64,000 nucleotides of DNA, from assembly GCF_900187015.1 (NCBI RefSeq), contig NZ_LT906479.1, positions 3,348,001 through 3,412,000 of the forward strand, read 5' to 3'. Each line of letters starts with the position of its first letter. Positions within the stretch are counted from its first letter, which is position 1. Below, piece after piece: positions 8,206-15,949 of this stretch. The stretch is from Serratia ficaria. GTDB taxonomy: Bacteria; Pseudomonadota; Gammaproteobacteria; Enterobacterales; Enterobacteriaceae. The translations under genes were made by a program, and so were the position numbers. Below the pieces are notes generated by a model. That model searched no databases. It was not told the DNA's origin and was given only the letters and a program-made list of their open reading frames with translations.

Positions 8206-9141
8206 ATGTTTAAAAAAACCGTCTGCGGCCTGCTGCTCGGCGCCGCCATGGCGAGCCAGGCCGGCGCCGCCGAAAAGCTGACGCTGGTGCTCGACTGGTA
8301 CATCAACCCCGATCACGCGCCGATCATGGTGGCCGAACAGATCGGCGCCTTCAGGGACGCCGGACTGGACGTCAAGATCGTGCCGCCGTCCGATCCGGCG
8401 CTGCCGCCGCGGCTGGTGGCGGCCAAACAGGCGGACCTCGCGATCACCTATCAGCCGCAGCTGCACTTCTTCGCCGATCAGGGCCTGCCGCTGGTGCGCG
8501 TCGGCACGCTGATCGACACGCCGCTGAACACCGTCATCACGCTGGATAAAGGCATCGCCACGCCGGCGGACCTCAAAGGCAAAAAGGTCGGGTATTCGGT
8601 CAGCGGCATCGAACAGGCGACGCTGGCCACCATGGCCAAAAATCAGCGCGTCAACCCTGACGACATCAAGCTAATCAACGTCAACTTCCAGCTGACCGGC
8701 GCCCTGCTGGCGGGCCAGGTGGACGCGGTGATCGGCGGCTATCGCAATATCGAAGCGCTGGAGCTGAAGCTGCAGGGCAAGGAGCCGCGGGTGTTCAACG
8801 TGGAAGACTACGGCGTGCCGGCCTACGATGAGTTGATCATCGTCGCCAGCCGCGACGCGCTGGCGGAGCCGAAGATCAAAAAATTCCTCGCCGCGCTGAA
8901 AAAAGGCGGCGACTACCTGCGCGCGCACCCGCAGCAAACCTGGCTGGCGTTCGCCAAAGCCTATCCCGAACTGGATACCGCGTTGAACAAGCAGGCCTGG
9001 CAGGCCAGCCTGCCGCTGTTCGCCACCGATCCGGCCAGGCTGGACAGCGCGCGCTACCAGGCTTACGAGCAGTTCCTGTTCGACAATAAGCTGATCAAGA
9101 AAATCACCCCGGTGGAGGAGTACGCGGTCGAACTGCGCTGA
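8206..9141 (+). CDS. thiY: HMP/aminopyrimidine ABC transporter, periplasmic binding protein
   Basis: This NMT1/THI5-like substrate-binding protein of about 311 residues is the periplasmic receptor for the thiamine pyrimidine. It has a Sec signal peptide (MFKKTVCGLLLGAAMASQAGA, then AEKLTLVLDWYINPDHAP). LDWYxNxDHAP is characteristic of this family. ATG at 8206 is preferred because AAGGGA lies at good distance; an earlier ATG at 8179, overlapping the thiX stop, would add nine residues before the signal peptide. It is the last gene of the riboswitch operon. Confidence 0.92.
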   Translation: MFKKTVCGLLLGAAMASQAGAAEKLTLVLDWYINPDHAPIMVAEQIGAFRDAGLDVKIVPPSDPALPPRLVAAKQADLAITYQPQLHFFADQGLPLVRVGTLIDTPLNTVITLDKGIATPADLKGKKVGYSVSGIEQATLATMAKNQRVNPDDIKLINVNFQLTGALLAGQVDAVIGGYRNIEALELKLQGKEPRVFNVEDYGVPAYDELIIVASRDALAEPKIKKFLAALKKGGDYLRAHPQQTWLAFAKAYPELDTALNKQAWQASLPLFATDPARLDSARYQAYEQFLFDNKLIKKITPVEEYAVELR

Positions 9142-9168
9142 GTTGCCCCGGCCGCGGCGGGAGCCCGT

Positions 9169-9909
9169 TTAGCCGGGCGCCTTGCCGCCCGCCACGGTCA
9201 CATCGCCCTGGCCGCTGCGCCGCAGCGCCTCGGCCACCCGGCCGTCGGCCTTGCAGCGTTCGATAAAATCGTTCACGTAGGCCGCACCCTGCGTTTTGCG
9301 CCGCGGCACCGCCATCGCCTGCCTGATCGCGGTGAAATGCCCTGCCAGCACCCGCAGCCCCGGGTTCGCGGCCGCAGCGGCCATCAGCGGTTGGCGCACC
9401 CCCGCCGCCGCCTCCAGCCCCTGCTCCAGAAACAGGCCGATCGCTTCGGCGGAGGTGCCTGCCCGCACCAGCTGCGCCTGCTGCAGCGTGCGCGACAGGA
9501 ACAGGTCATAGGCCGCGCCTTTGCCCACCGCAATGCGCACGCCCGGCCGATCCAGCTCGGCCACCTGCCGATAGGGCGCCGCCTCGGCCACCAGATAGGT
9601 GCCCTCGATGATCGCATAAGGTTCGCTGAAGGCGAGTTGTTCCGCACGCACCGGTTCGATGGCCATAAAGGCCAGGGTCCAGGCGCCGCTGTCGAGATCG
9701 GCGAACACCTTGCCCGCCGCATCATAGGGCACCAGCTCCAGCGCCACGCCCAGCTCGCCGGCCAGCGCCGCGGCCAGAGAGACCGAGACGCCCTGCGGCT
9801 CGCCGCCCGGCCCCCGCTGCGCCAGCACCGGGTTGCCGAAGTTGATCGCCGCGCGCAGGGCGCCCTGCGGCGCCAGTTCCTCGAGTACGGCTGCGGGAAT
9901 AGCCTGCAT
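9169..9909 (-). CDS. solute-binding-protein-like gene without a signal peptide
   Basis: This 246-residue protein resembles the periplasmic amino-acid binding proteins (SBP_bac_3). Features are LRAAINFGNPVL, a two-lobe pattern, WTLAFMAIEPVRAEQLAFSEPY and GVRIAVGKGAAYDLFLSRTL. The start ATG at 9909 follows AGGAGA at good spacing, yet the N terminus (MQAIPAAVLEELAPQG) has no signal sequence or lipobox. An extension to 9945 does not supply one. The product should therefore stay in the cytosol, where it may act as a ligand sensor or as a cyclohexadienyl-dehydratase-like enzyme. It is convergent with thiY. Confidence 0.75.
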   Translation of the reverse strand: MQAIPAAVLEELAPQGALRAAINFGNPVLAQRGPGGEPQGVSVSLAAALAGELGVALELVPYDAAGKVFADLDSGAWTLAFMAIEPVRAEQLAFSEPYAIIEGTYLVAEAAPYRQVAELDRPGVRIAVGKGAAYDLFLSRTLQQAQLVRAGTSAEAIGLFLEQGLEAAAGVRQPLMAAAAANPGLRVLAGHFTAIRQAMAVPRRKTQGAAYVNDFIERCKADGRVAEALRRSGQGDVTVAGGKAPG

Positions 9910-10022
9910 GTTTTTCTCCTGAATGACTGATAGGCGCGCCGGCATTCGACGCTACCCATTAATGGTAGAGCCAAAAGCCCGGCGAGCAATATTTCGGCGT
10001 TATCGGCCTGCGCGGCGTGATG

Positions 10023-10042
10023 ATTGTCACAGTATTGTCACA
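10023..10042. promoter_or_regulatory. 9-bp direct repeat at 11-bp spacing, Pho-box-like
   Basis: ATTGTCACA occurs at 10023-10031 and again at 10034-10042, an exact repeat with 11-bp period. The 7+4+7 layout matches the PhoB box (CTGTCAT, 4 bp, CTGTCA[CT]) with one or two changes per half. It lies 114 bp upstream of the minus-strand binding-protein start and 160 bp upstream of opgB. The rest of the 9910-10201 gap shows nothing else recognisable. Confidence 0.35.
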
Positions 10043-10201
10043 AAAACCGCCAATCGCCGCCGCCGAACGCCGCGCGGCGCAAACGCGCATTGCCCTGCCG
10101 CTTTCAATAGGCTATACCCTTCATTTTTCACGCCCCGGCAGCGTTGGCGGCGTGCGCCAGAACAGTAAAGATTTTCTTTCTAATCAGACAGGATTCGGTG
10201 G

Positions 10202-12505
10202 ATGGTTTCAGCACTCGCGTCGTTCGTTCTTTTTTTGGCCTCGATTTCAATCTATCGCACCCGGGCCGCCGCCAACCGCTGGTGGTTCGCTATCCTGCTG
10301 ACGCTGCTCGGCAGCTATCTGATCCTGAACGTTATCCTGATCGCCAGCAACTACTTCACCGGCGACGGCATTACCGATGCGGTGATCTACACCGTCACCA
10401 GCAGCCTGAAAGGCGCCGGCGTCGGCAAATACGTGCTGCCGTTTCTCGGCCTGCTGGCGGCGCTGGCGCTGATTTTCGCCCTGTTGGCCCGCAGCCTGCT
10501 GCGCCGCAAGGCCAAAAGCAGCAGCGTGATTTACAGCCTGATCGCCGTGCTGCTGGCGCTGTTTTCGGTCGGCACCACGCCGGCCTTTCAGGACATTTCG
10601 CTGCTGGTCAAAAGCCAAATCGGCGGCGATACCGCCGATTTCGCCACCTACTATAAAGCGCCGAAAAAGACCCTGCAGGGCAAGCAGCCTAACCTGGTGT
10701 ATATCTATGCGGAAAGCCTGGAACGCACCTATTTCGATCGGCACAGCTTCCCCGGCCTGACCGATGAACTGGACCGGTTGCGGGAGGACAGCATTGATTT
10801 CAGCAACACCCAACAGCTGCCGGGCACCGGCTACACCATCGCCGGCATGGTGGCCTCGCAGTGCGGCATCCCGCTGTTCGCCCCGTTCGACGGCAACGCG
10901 TCCAGCGCCGTTTCGACCTTTTATCCGGAAAACGTCTGCCTGGGAGACGTGCTGAAATCCGCCGGCTACGGCAACTATTTCTATCAGGGCGCCGAATTGG
11001 CGTTCGCCGGCAAGGACACCTTCCTCAAATCGCACGGCTTCGACCACGTTTACGGCTATAAGGAACTGCGCGCTCAGGTCAGCGATCCGGGCTATAAAAA
11101 CGACTGGGGCTGGTATGACGATACCCTGCTGGATCTGGTGTACGACAAGTTTGTCGAGCTCTCCAGCCGGCAGCAAAAATTTTCGCTGTTCGCCCTGACC
11201 GTCGACACCCATCACCCGGACGGTTTTATCTCCGCCAGCTGCAGCAAAAAAACCTACGCCTGGCAGAATAAAGACAACCGTTCACTGAGCGCGGTGGCCT
11301 GCAGCCAGCAACATATCGCCGCGCTGATCGAAAAAATCAAACGTTCGCCGTATTTCAGCAACACGGTGATCGTGGTGTCTTCCGATCATCTGGCGATGAA
11401 CAATACCGCCTATGACATTCTGGCCAAGCAAAAGCGGCGCAACCTGTTCTTTATCATCGACGGCACCCGCCCGCAGGCGGAACAGCGCAACGAGAAGCGC
11501 AGCACGCTGGACAACGGCGCCACCGTGCTGGACCGCATGGGCGGCGACAACTACATCGGCCTTGGCCGCAGCAGCCTGTCGGCCTCGACGCTGTCCACGG
11601 TGTTCCTCAACATCGACGAGAAAATCAACGGCTGGAAACCGGCGGTGATCAAGCAATGGGGCTTCCCGAACGGCATCACCGACTACAGCGTCGATACCCG
11701 GGGCCGCCGCTTCACCTTCTCCGGCGTAACCTTCAAGGTGCCGTTTATCCTCAAGGTGGCGGACAATAAGATTGAACCGATGTTTAACGTCTACCTGTCC
11801 ACGCCGCTGAGAAAGCAGCTGGCCGGGCTGGGCGCGGGCGAGAAATTCGTTTGGGTCGACAAATGCTATGAAATCGGCCGCGTCTGGGCGCCGAAGCTGG
11901 CGCTGAGCACCGACATCTGCGTCGCCTCCGGCACCCTGGCTTCGCCGCCGCAGATCGTGCGGGCCACCGGCGAGCGCTTCCGCGGCAAGGTGAGCTTCCA
12001 GAGCCCGGCGGCGGACAGCGTCGCCGGCTACCAGGACGCCATCGCCCGGCTGCAGGTCGACGACGCGGCGGTGAAGTATCAGGCGGAAGCCATCGAATTC
12101 ATGCTGCCGGGCATGCCCGAGCAGGTGAAAGCCATTACCGGGGTGTCCGGCGTCGAAGACTGGGGCCGCTGGTCCGACGCAAACCTGGCGCCGGCGGTGG
12201 ACATCGACTACGTAGAGCCGCTGCCGAAAACCTTCGATCTGGTGCTGCGCGCCCGCGCCTACGGCAAAAACGTCGGCGAGCCTATCTCGGTGCGCGTCGG
12301 CGACGAAGAGCGTTTCGTCTCGCTCGGCGAGCAGGACAGCACCGTCACGCTGCGCTTCGACAACCCGCGGGGCGCGCGCAAAATCAGCATCACCCCGCCG
12401 GCCCCCACCGAGCCGCAGGAAGGCGCCAGCGGCGGCTTCACGCCGAAAAAACTGGGCATCGGCCTGGTGTCGCTCAAGGTGGAACGGGCGGCTCCCGCCT
12501 CCTGA
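10202..12505 (+). CDS. opgB: phosphatidylglycerol--membrane-oligosaccharide glycerophosphotransferase
   Basis: This 767-residue inner-membrane enzyme transfers phosphoglycerol from phosphatidylglycerol to osmoregulated periplasmic glucans. About the first 140 residues hold several membrane segments. A large periplasmic sulfatase-like domain follows, with the metal/nucleophile region QQLPGTGYTIAGMVASQCGIP, FALTVDTHHPDGF and VVSSDHLAMNN. The protein closely follows the E. coli OpgB/MdoB pattern end to end (DYTIAGMVASQCGIPLFAPF-like core, C-terminal KLGIGLVSLKV). It is monocistronic, with a strong hairpin after the stop. Confidence 0.96.
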   Translation: MVSALASFVLFLASISIYRTRAAANRWWFAILLTLLGSYLILNVILIASNYFTGDGITDAVIYTVTSSLKGAGVGKYVLPFLGLLAALALIFALLARSLLRRKAKSSSVIYSLIAVLLALFSVGTTPAFQDISLLVKSQIGGDTADFATYYKAPKKTLQGKQPNLVYIYAESLERTYFDRHSFPGLTDELDRLREDSIDFSNTQQLPGTGYTIAGMVASQCGIPLFAPFDGNASSAVSTFYPENVCLGDVLKSAGYGNYFYQGAELAFAGKDTFLKSHGFDHVYGYKELRAQVSDPGYKNDWGWYDDTLLDLVYDKFVELSSRQQKFSLFALTVDTHHPDGFISASCSKKTYAWQNKDNRSLSAVACSQQHIAALIEKIKRSPYFSNTVIVVSSDHLAMNNTAYDILAKQKRRNLFFIIDGTRPQAEQRNEKRSTLDNGATVLDRMGGDNYIGLGRSSLSASTLSTVFLNIDEKINGWKPAVIKQWGFPNGITDYSVDTRGRRFTFSGVTFKVPFILKVADNKIEPMFNVYLSTPLRKQLAGLGAGEKFVWVDKCYEIGRVWAPKLALSTDICVASGTLASPPQIVRATGERFRGKVSFQSPAADSVAGYQDAIARLQVDDAAVKYQAEAIEFMLPGMPEQVKAITGVSGVEDWGRWSDANLAPAVDIDYVEPLPKTFDLVLRARAYGKNVGEPISVRVGDEERFVSLGEQDSTVTLRFDNPRGARKISITPPAPTEPQEGASGGFTPKKLGIGLVSLKVERAAPAS

Positions 12506-12513
12506 CCGCCCAA

Positions 12514-12550
12514 CGCAGCGGCGGCCCGGTGCGCCGCTGCGCTTTCTTTT
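12514..12550 (+). terminator. intrinsic terminator of opgB
   Basis: A perfect 10-bp stem (CGCAGCGGCG with CGCCGCTGCG) has an 8-nt loop and is followed by CTTTCTTTT. It begins 9 bp after the opgB stop. Confidence 0.8.
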
Positions 12551-12666
12551 CCCGCCCGCCATTTCGACCAAGCTTTTGCGCTCGTCTTCGGCTAACCTGT
12601 TGCGGTGAAATGATATCGGCATCCGCCCGCCTCCCGCCGCCGCGGGGGGAGAACCAAGGAGAGAGC

Positions 12667-14130
12667 ATGAGTAACGACCCATCCCGCACCGGCCTCAGCG
12701 CCGCCCAGGCGCTCGATAAACTGGAAGCCTTGTATGACGCCGCAGTCGACGCGCTGCGCCAGGCGGTCGGCGATTTTATCAGCCACGGCGCGTTGCCGGA
12801 CCCACAGGCGCGCGCCGCCGGGCAGTTCGTGTATCCCGAGCTGCGCGTCAGCTGGGACGGCAAAAAATCCGGCCAGAGCAAAACCCGCGCCTACGGCCGT
12901 TTCACCCACACCGGCAGCTACAGCACCACCATTACCCGTCCGCAGCTGTTTCGCCACTATCTGGCCGAACAGCTGGCGATGCTGGAACAGGATTACGCCG
13001 CCCATATCGAAGTGGTGCCGTCGCGGCAGGAAATCCCCTTCCCTTATGTGATCGACGGCTCCAGCCTGACGCTGGACCGCTCGATGAGCGCCGGCATCGC
13101 TCAGCATTTTCCCACCACCGAGCTGGCGCAAATCGGCGATGAAACCGCCGACGGCCTGTTCCACGCCACCGGCAACCATTTCCCGCTGTCGCACTTCGAT
13201 GCGCTGCGCGCGGATTTCTCGCTGGCGCGGCTGCGGCACTACACCGGCACGCCGGTGGAGCATTTCCAACCGTTCGTGCTGTTCACCAACTACACCCGCT
13301 ACGTGGATGAGTTCGTCCGCTGGGCCTGCGCGCAGATCGCCGATCCGGCCAGCCCTTACATCGCCCTGTCCAGCGCCGGCGGCACCTACATCACGCCGGA
13401 AACCGACGCGCCGGATCAGGCGGTGTCGGATTTGGCGTGGAAAAACCACCAGATGCCGGCCTATCACCTGATTTCCCGCACCGGCCAGGGCATCACCCTG
13501 ATCAACATCGGCGTCGGCCCGTCCAACGCCAAAACCATCTGCGATCACCTGGCGGTGCTGCGCCCCAGCGCCTGGCTGATGATCGGCCACTGCGGCGGGC
13601 TGCGCGAAAGCCAGTCGATCGGCGACTACGTGCTGGCGCACGCCTACCTGCGCGACGACCACGTGCTGGACTCGGTGTTGCCGCCGGATATCCCGATCCC
13701 GAGCATCGCCGAAGTGCAGCGCGCGCTGTACGACGCCACCAAGATGGTCAGCGGCATGCCCGGCGAAGAGGTCAAGCAGCGCCTGCGCACCGGCACCGTG
13801 GTCACCACCGACGACCGCAACTGGGAGCTGCGCTACTCCGTTTCTGCGTTGCGCTTTAACCTCAGCCGCGCGGTGGCGGTGGACATGGAAAGCGCCACCA
13901 TCGCCGCCCAGGGGTATCGCTTCCGGGTGCCTTACGGCACGCTGCTATGCGTGTCCGATAAACCGCTGCACGGCGAGATCAAACTGCCCGGCCAGGCCAA
14001 CCGCTTCTATGAAGGGGCGATCTCCGAGCACCTGCAAATCGGCATCTGCGCCATCGATTTATTGCGCGCCGAAGGCGACCGCCTGCATTCGCGCAAGCTG
14101 CGCACCTTCAACGAACCGCCGTTCCGCTAA
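12667..14130 (+). CDS. amn: AMP nucleosidase
   Basis: This 487-residue cytosolic enzyme hydrolyses AMP to adenine and ribose-5-phosphate. An N-terminal AMP-nucleosidase domain (residues 1-170) is followed by a purine nucleoside phosphorylase-like domain with SAGGTYITPETDAPDQAVSDL, IGVGPSNAKTICDHLAVLRP, MIGHCGGLRESQSIGDYVLA and the VDMESATIAAQGYRFRVPYGTLLCVSDKPLHGE region. ATG at 12667 follows AAGGAGAGAGC and gives the family length. It is convergent with nac, the same neighbourhood of amn, nac and asn tRNA genes as in E. coli. Confidence 0.96.
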   Translation: MSNDPSRTGLSAAQALDKLEALYDAAVDALRQAVGDFISHGALPDPQARAAGQFVYPELRVSWDGKKSGQSKTRAYGRFTHTGSYSTTITRPQLFRHYLAEQLAMLEQDYAAHIEVVPSRQEIPFPYVIDGSSLTLDRSMSAGIAQHFPTTELAQIGDETADGLFHATGNHFPLSHFDALRADFSLARLRHYTGTPVEHFQPFVLFTNYTRYVDEFVRWACAQIADPASPYIALSSAGGTYITPETDAPDQAVSDLAWKNHQMPAYHLISRTGQGITLINIGVGPSNAKTICDHLAVLRPSAWLMIGHCGGLRESQSIGDYVLAHAYLRDDHVLDSVLPPDIPIPSIAEVQRALYDATKMVSGMPGEEVKQRLRTGTVVTTDDRNWELRYSVSALRFNLSRAVAVDMESATIAAQGYRFRVPYGTLLCVSDKPLHGEIKLPGQANRFYEGAISEHLQIGICAIDLLRAEGDRLHSRKLRTFNEPPFR

Positions 14131-14142
14131 CCCCGACGCGCC

Positions 14143-15066
14143 CTATCGCACCAGCGCCAGGGCGCGTTTCTCCTGGCTGCGGCTGCCGGCGATCGACAGC
14201 AGCATCTCTTTCACCACCAGCGCCGGCGCAGACAGCGAATGCTGGCTGGAAATGCACAGCGACAACGGCACGGACAGCGTCGGCGCATTGATGCGCGCCA
14301 TCCACGCCTTGGCCGGCCCTATCATGGCGCGCGCCAGCGATTCCGGCAGAATAGTGGCGCCCAACCCGCTGGCGACGGCCGCGCTCAGGGTGCCGGTGGA
14401 CTCGATCTCCCCCACCACGTTGGCCGCCAGCTTGCGCAGCGCCATCGCTTCCTCCACCTGGCTGCGCACCACGTCGCCTTCTCGCGGCAGAAACAGGTTC
14501 AGCCGCGCCACGTCCAGCAGCTCCACGCTGTTGCCGGGGCTGGGCACCGCGCGCGTCGCCACCAGGTACAGGTCTTCCTTCATCAAGACGGTGGCGTGCA
14601 GGCCGGCGGGCATTTTGGCGCCGTAAATCATCGCCATATCCAGCGTTTGGCTGGCCACCTGCCCGGCCAGCGCCGAGCCGATGTTTTCATTCAGGCTGAG
14701 CAAGATGCCCGGATGCTGGTCGCGCACCGCCTGCAGCAGCGGCAGCGCCAGCTGCGAAGCCACGCTGCCCGGCGCCAGCCCGATGGACACCTGGCCGCTC
14801 ATCGCCTGCCCGGCGCTGTTGACCGCGCTCTGCGCCTGCTCGCACTGGCGCAGAATGGTCTGGGCGTGGGCGTAGAGGATATTGCCGGCTTCGGTGGGCA
14901 TCACGCCGCGCTTGGTGCGGATCAGCAACTGCTGCTTCAGCTCCCCTTCCAGCGTCGCCAACTGCTGGCTAAGCGCCGGTTGGGCGATATGCAGCACCTC
15001 CGCCGCCTGGGTCAGACTGCCGATATCGACGATTTTTACGAAATACTTCAGACGCCTGAGATTCAT
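14143..15066 (-). CDS. nac: nitrogen assimilation control LysR-type regulator Nac
   Basis: This LysR regulator of about 307 residues connects the NtrBC system to sigma-70 promoters in enteric bacteria. The N terminus MNLRRLKYFVKIVDIGSL, followed by TQAAEVLHIAQPALSQQLATLEGEL and LLIRTKRGVMPTEAG, is almost identical to Klebsiella Nac as I recall it. The C-terminal part keeps KEDLYLV, LFLP and GEIES. ATG at 15066 gives the family length. A sigma-54 promoter about 30 bp upstream of the start codon supports both identity and start. The position between amn and tRNA-Asn matches other enterobacteria. Confidence 0.94.
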   Translation of the reverse strand: MNLRRLKYFVKIVDIGSLTQAAEVLHIAQPALSQQLATLEGELKQQLLIRTKRGVMPTEAGNILYAHAQTILRQCEQAQSAVNSAGQAMSGQVSIGLAPGSVASQLALPLLQAVRDQHPGILLSLNENIGSALAGQVASQTLDMAMIYGAKMPAGLHATVLMKEDLYLVATRAVPSPGNSVELLDVARLNLFLPREGDVVRSQVEEAMALRKLAANVVGEIESTGTLSAAVASGLGATILPESLARAMIGPAKAWMARINAPTLSVPLSLCISSQHSLSAPALVVKEMLLSIAGSRSQEKRALALVR

Positions 15067-15107
15067 ATTGCCTCCGTCATGCCGCGAAACTGCGAATGGG
15101 AAATAGG

Positions 15108-15123
15108 AGCAAGATCCGGGCCA
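15108..15123 (-). promoter_or_regulatory. sigma-54 (-24/-12) promoter of nac
   Basis: Read on the minus strand the site is TGGCCCG-GATC-TTGCT, matching the sigma-54 consensus TGGCACG-N4-TTGC[AT] at all but one base. The -24 GG and -12 GC doublets have the required spacing. The predicted transcription start near 15097 gives a leader of about 30 nt to the nac ATG. Confidence 0.85.
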
Positions 15124-15221
15124 GAGTCGGCGAATTAGCATATGGGCAGGCTAATCACAGGAAAAATAACAATAAATGATATTCTGGCCTGCAGAGACGG
15201 CGCGGCCAACGGCGCGCGGGT

Positions 15222-15239
15222 TGCACCAAGATAAGGCAT
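15222..15239 (-). promoter_or_regulatory. candidate NtrC enhancer site for nac
   Basis: The plus strand reads TGCACCA-AGATA-AGGCATT, an imperfect dyad resembling the NtrC consensus (GCACCA, 5 bp, TGGTGC). It is centred about 133 bp upstream of the predicted sigma-54 transcription start, a normal enhancer distance. One arm is good and the other weak. Confidence 0.4.
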
Positions 15240-15391
15240 TCGGGCATCCGCGGCGGCGCTGCGCGCGGTTTCATCAACAAAAGCCATAAAAAGCAGCAGG
15301 TTGAATAATCTTGCAGCAAACGAAACGGCGCGGCGTTTTCAGGCTTTACAAGCCGGAAGCGCGCCGCTATGATTCGCCCCGTTCACACGAT

Positions 15392-15467
15392 TCCTCTGTA
15401 GTTCAGTCGGTAGAACGGCGGACTGTTAATCCGTATGTCACTGGTTCGAGTCCAGTCAGAGGAGCCA
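15392..15467 (+). tRNA. tRNA-Asn (GTT)
   Basis: A 76-nt cloverleaf folds completely. The acceptor stem is TCCTCTG with CAGAGGA, the D arm is GTTC-AGTCGGTA-GAAC, the anticodon stem-loop is GCGGA-CTGTTAA-TCCGT with anticodon GTT at 15425-15427, and the T arm is ACTGG-TTCGAGT-CCAGT. The discriminator G and encoded CCA are at 15464-15467. Its 3' 16 nt form the start of the 33-bp island repeat, so the gene remains intact after integration. Confidence 0.97.
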
Positions 15468-15484
15468 TATTAAAGAAGCCCGCT
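15452..15484 (+). repeat. left 33-bp direct repeat (att site) of genomic island
   Basis: From the T arm of tRNA-Asn through the first 8 nt of its terminator stem, the 33 bases recur exactly at 29378-29410. A repeat of a tRNA 3' end bracketing a distinct block is the usual mark of tyrosine-integrase insertion. Confidence 0.9.
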
Positions 15485-15507
15485 CAGGGAAACCTGAGCG
15501 GGCTTTT
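15477..15507 (+). terminator. terminator of tRNA-Asn (left copy)
   Basis: A 12-bp stem AGCCCGCTCAGG/CCTGAGCGGGCT has a GAAA tetraloop and is followed by a T-run. The second copy at 29403-29434 keeps the stem and loop but has a different, compensated lower-loop sequence. Confidence 0.92.
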
Positions 15508-15852
15508 GGCTTTTTTGACCGGCGGTTATGAGCGAAAAGCGGAAGTTGGCAACTGTTCTAACCACTGATAATGGCATCACTAAAATCGCGGTGTGTTAAT
15601 CAGCGGTGAGCAAGGCAGTCCGCTTGGAAAACCGAAACTATCCTACGCTAAGACTAACCTACGGCTTTATGACGAAATTTTTCTTACATTAGATAGGAAG
15701 GTATGCTGTTTTATAATCTGATAATTCGTGCCCTTGTCTGCAAACACAAATCGAGCCTGAAACGGAAACGATACCTCGATTTCTCCCTATAAGGCCTAAG
15801 ATAAGAGCCTGTTTAAACCACTCTTTCACTGCCTTCGCAATTCACAATATTA
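15508..15852. other. gene-free left end of the island
   Basis: About 345 bp lie between the tRNA-Asn terminator and the palindrome before the efflux gene. No gene, RNA or integrase fragment could be recognised here on either strand. Confidence 0.6.
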
Positions 15853-15867
15853 ATGAATGTCATTCAT
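15853..15867. promoter_or_regulatory. palindrome upstream of Bcr/CflA efflux gene
   Basis: ATGAATGTCATTCAT is a perfect 15-bp palindrome about a central base, 82 bp upstream of the efflux start codon. A 14/15 identical copy lies just after the gene at 17175-17189. This pattern suggests an operator, TetR-like in length and symmetry, but no regulator gene is adjacent. Confidence 0.55.
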
Positions 15868-15949
15868 AGTCCCTATCCTCCCACCTGTGGTTATCAGCAT
15901 GCACAAACCCGTTAACATGCCCTTATATCTTCATGTCCAACGGATCACC

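Noticed and set aside
15508..15852. Possible integrase or regulator fragment left of the efflux gene
   Set aside because: Translation in several frames gave no convincing family motif, so no gene remnant is claimed.
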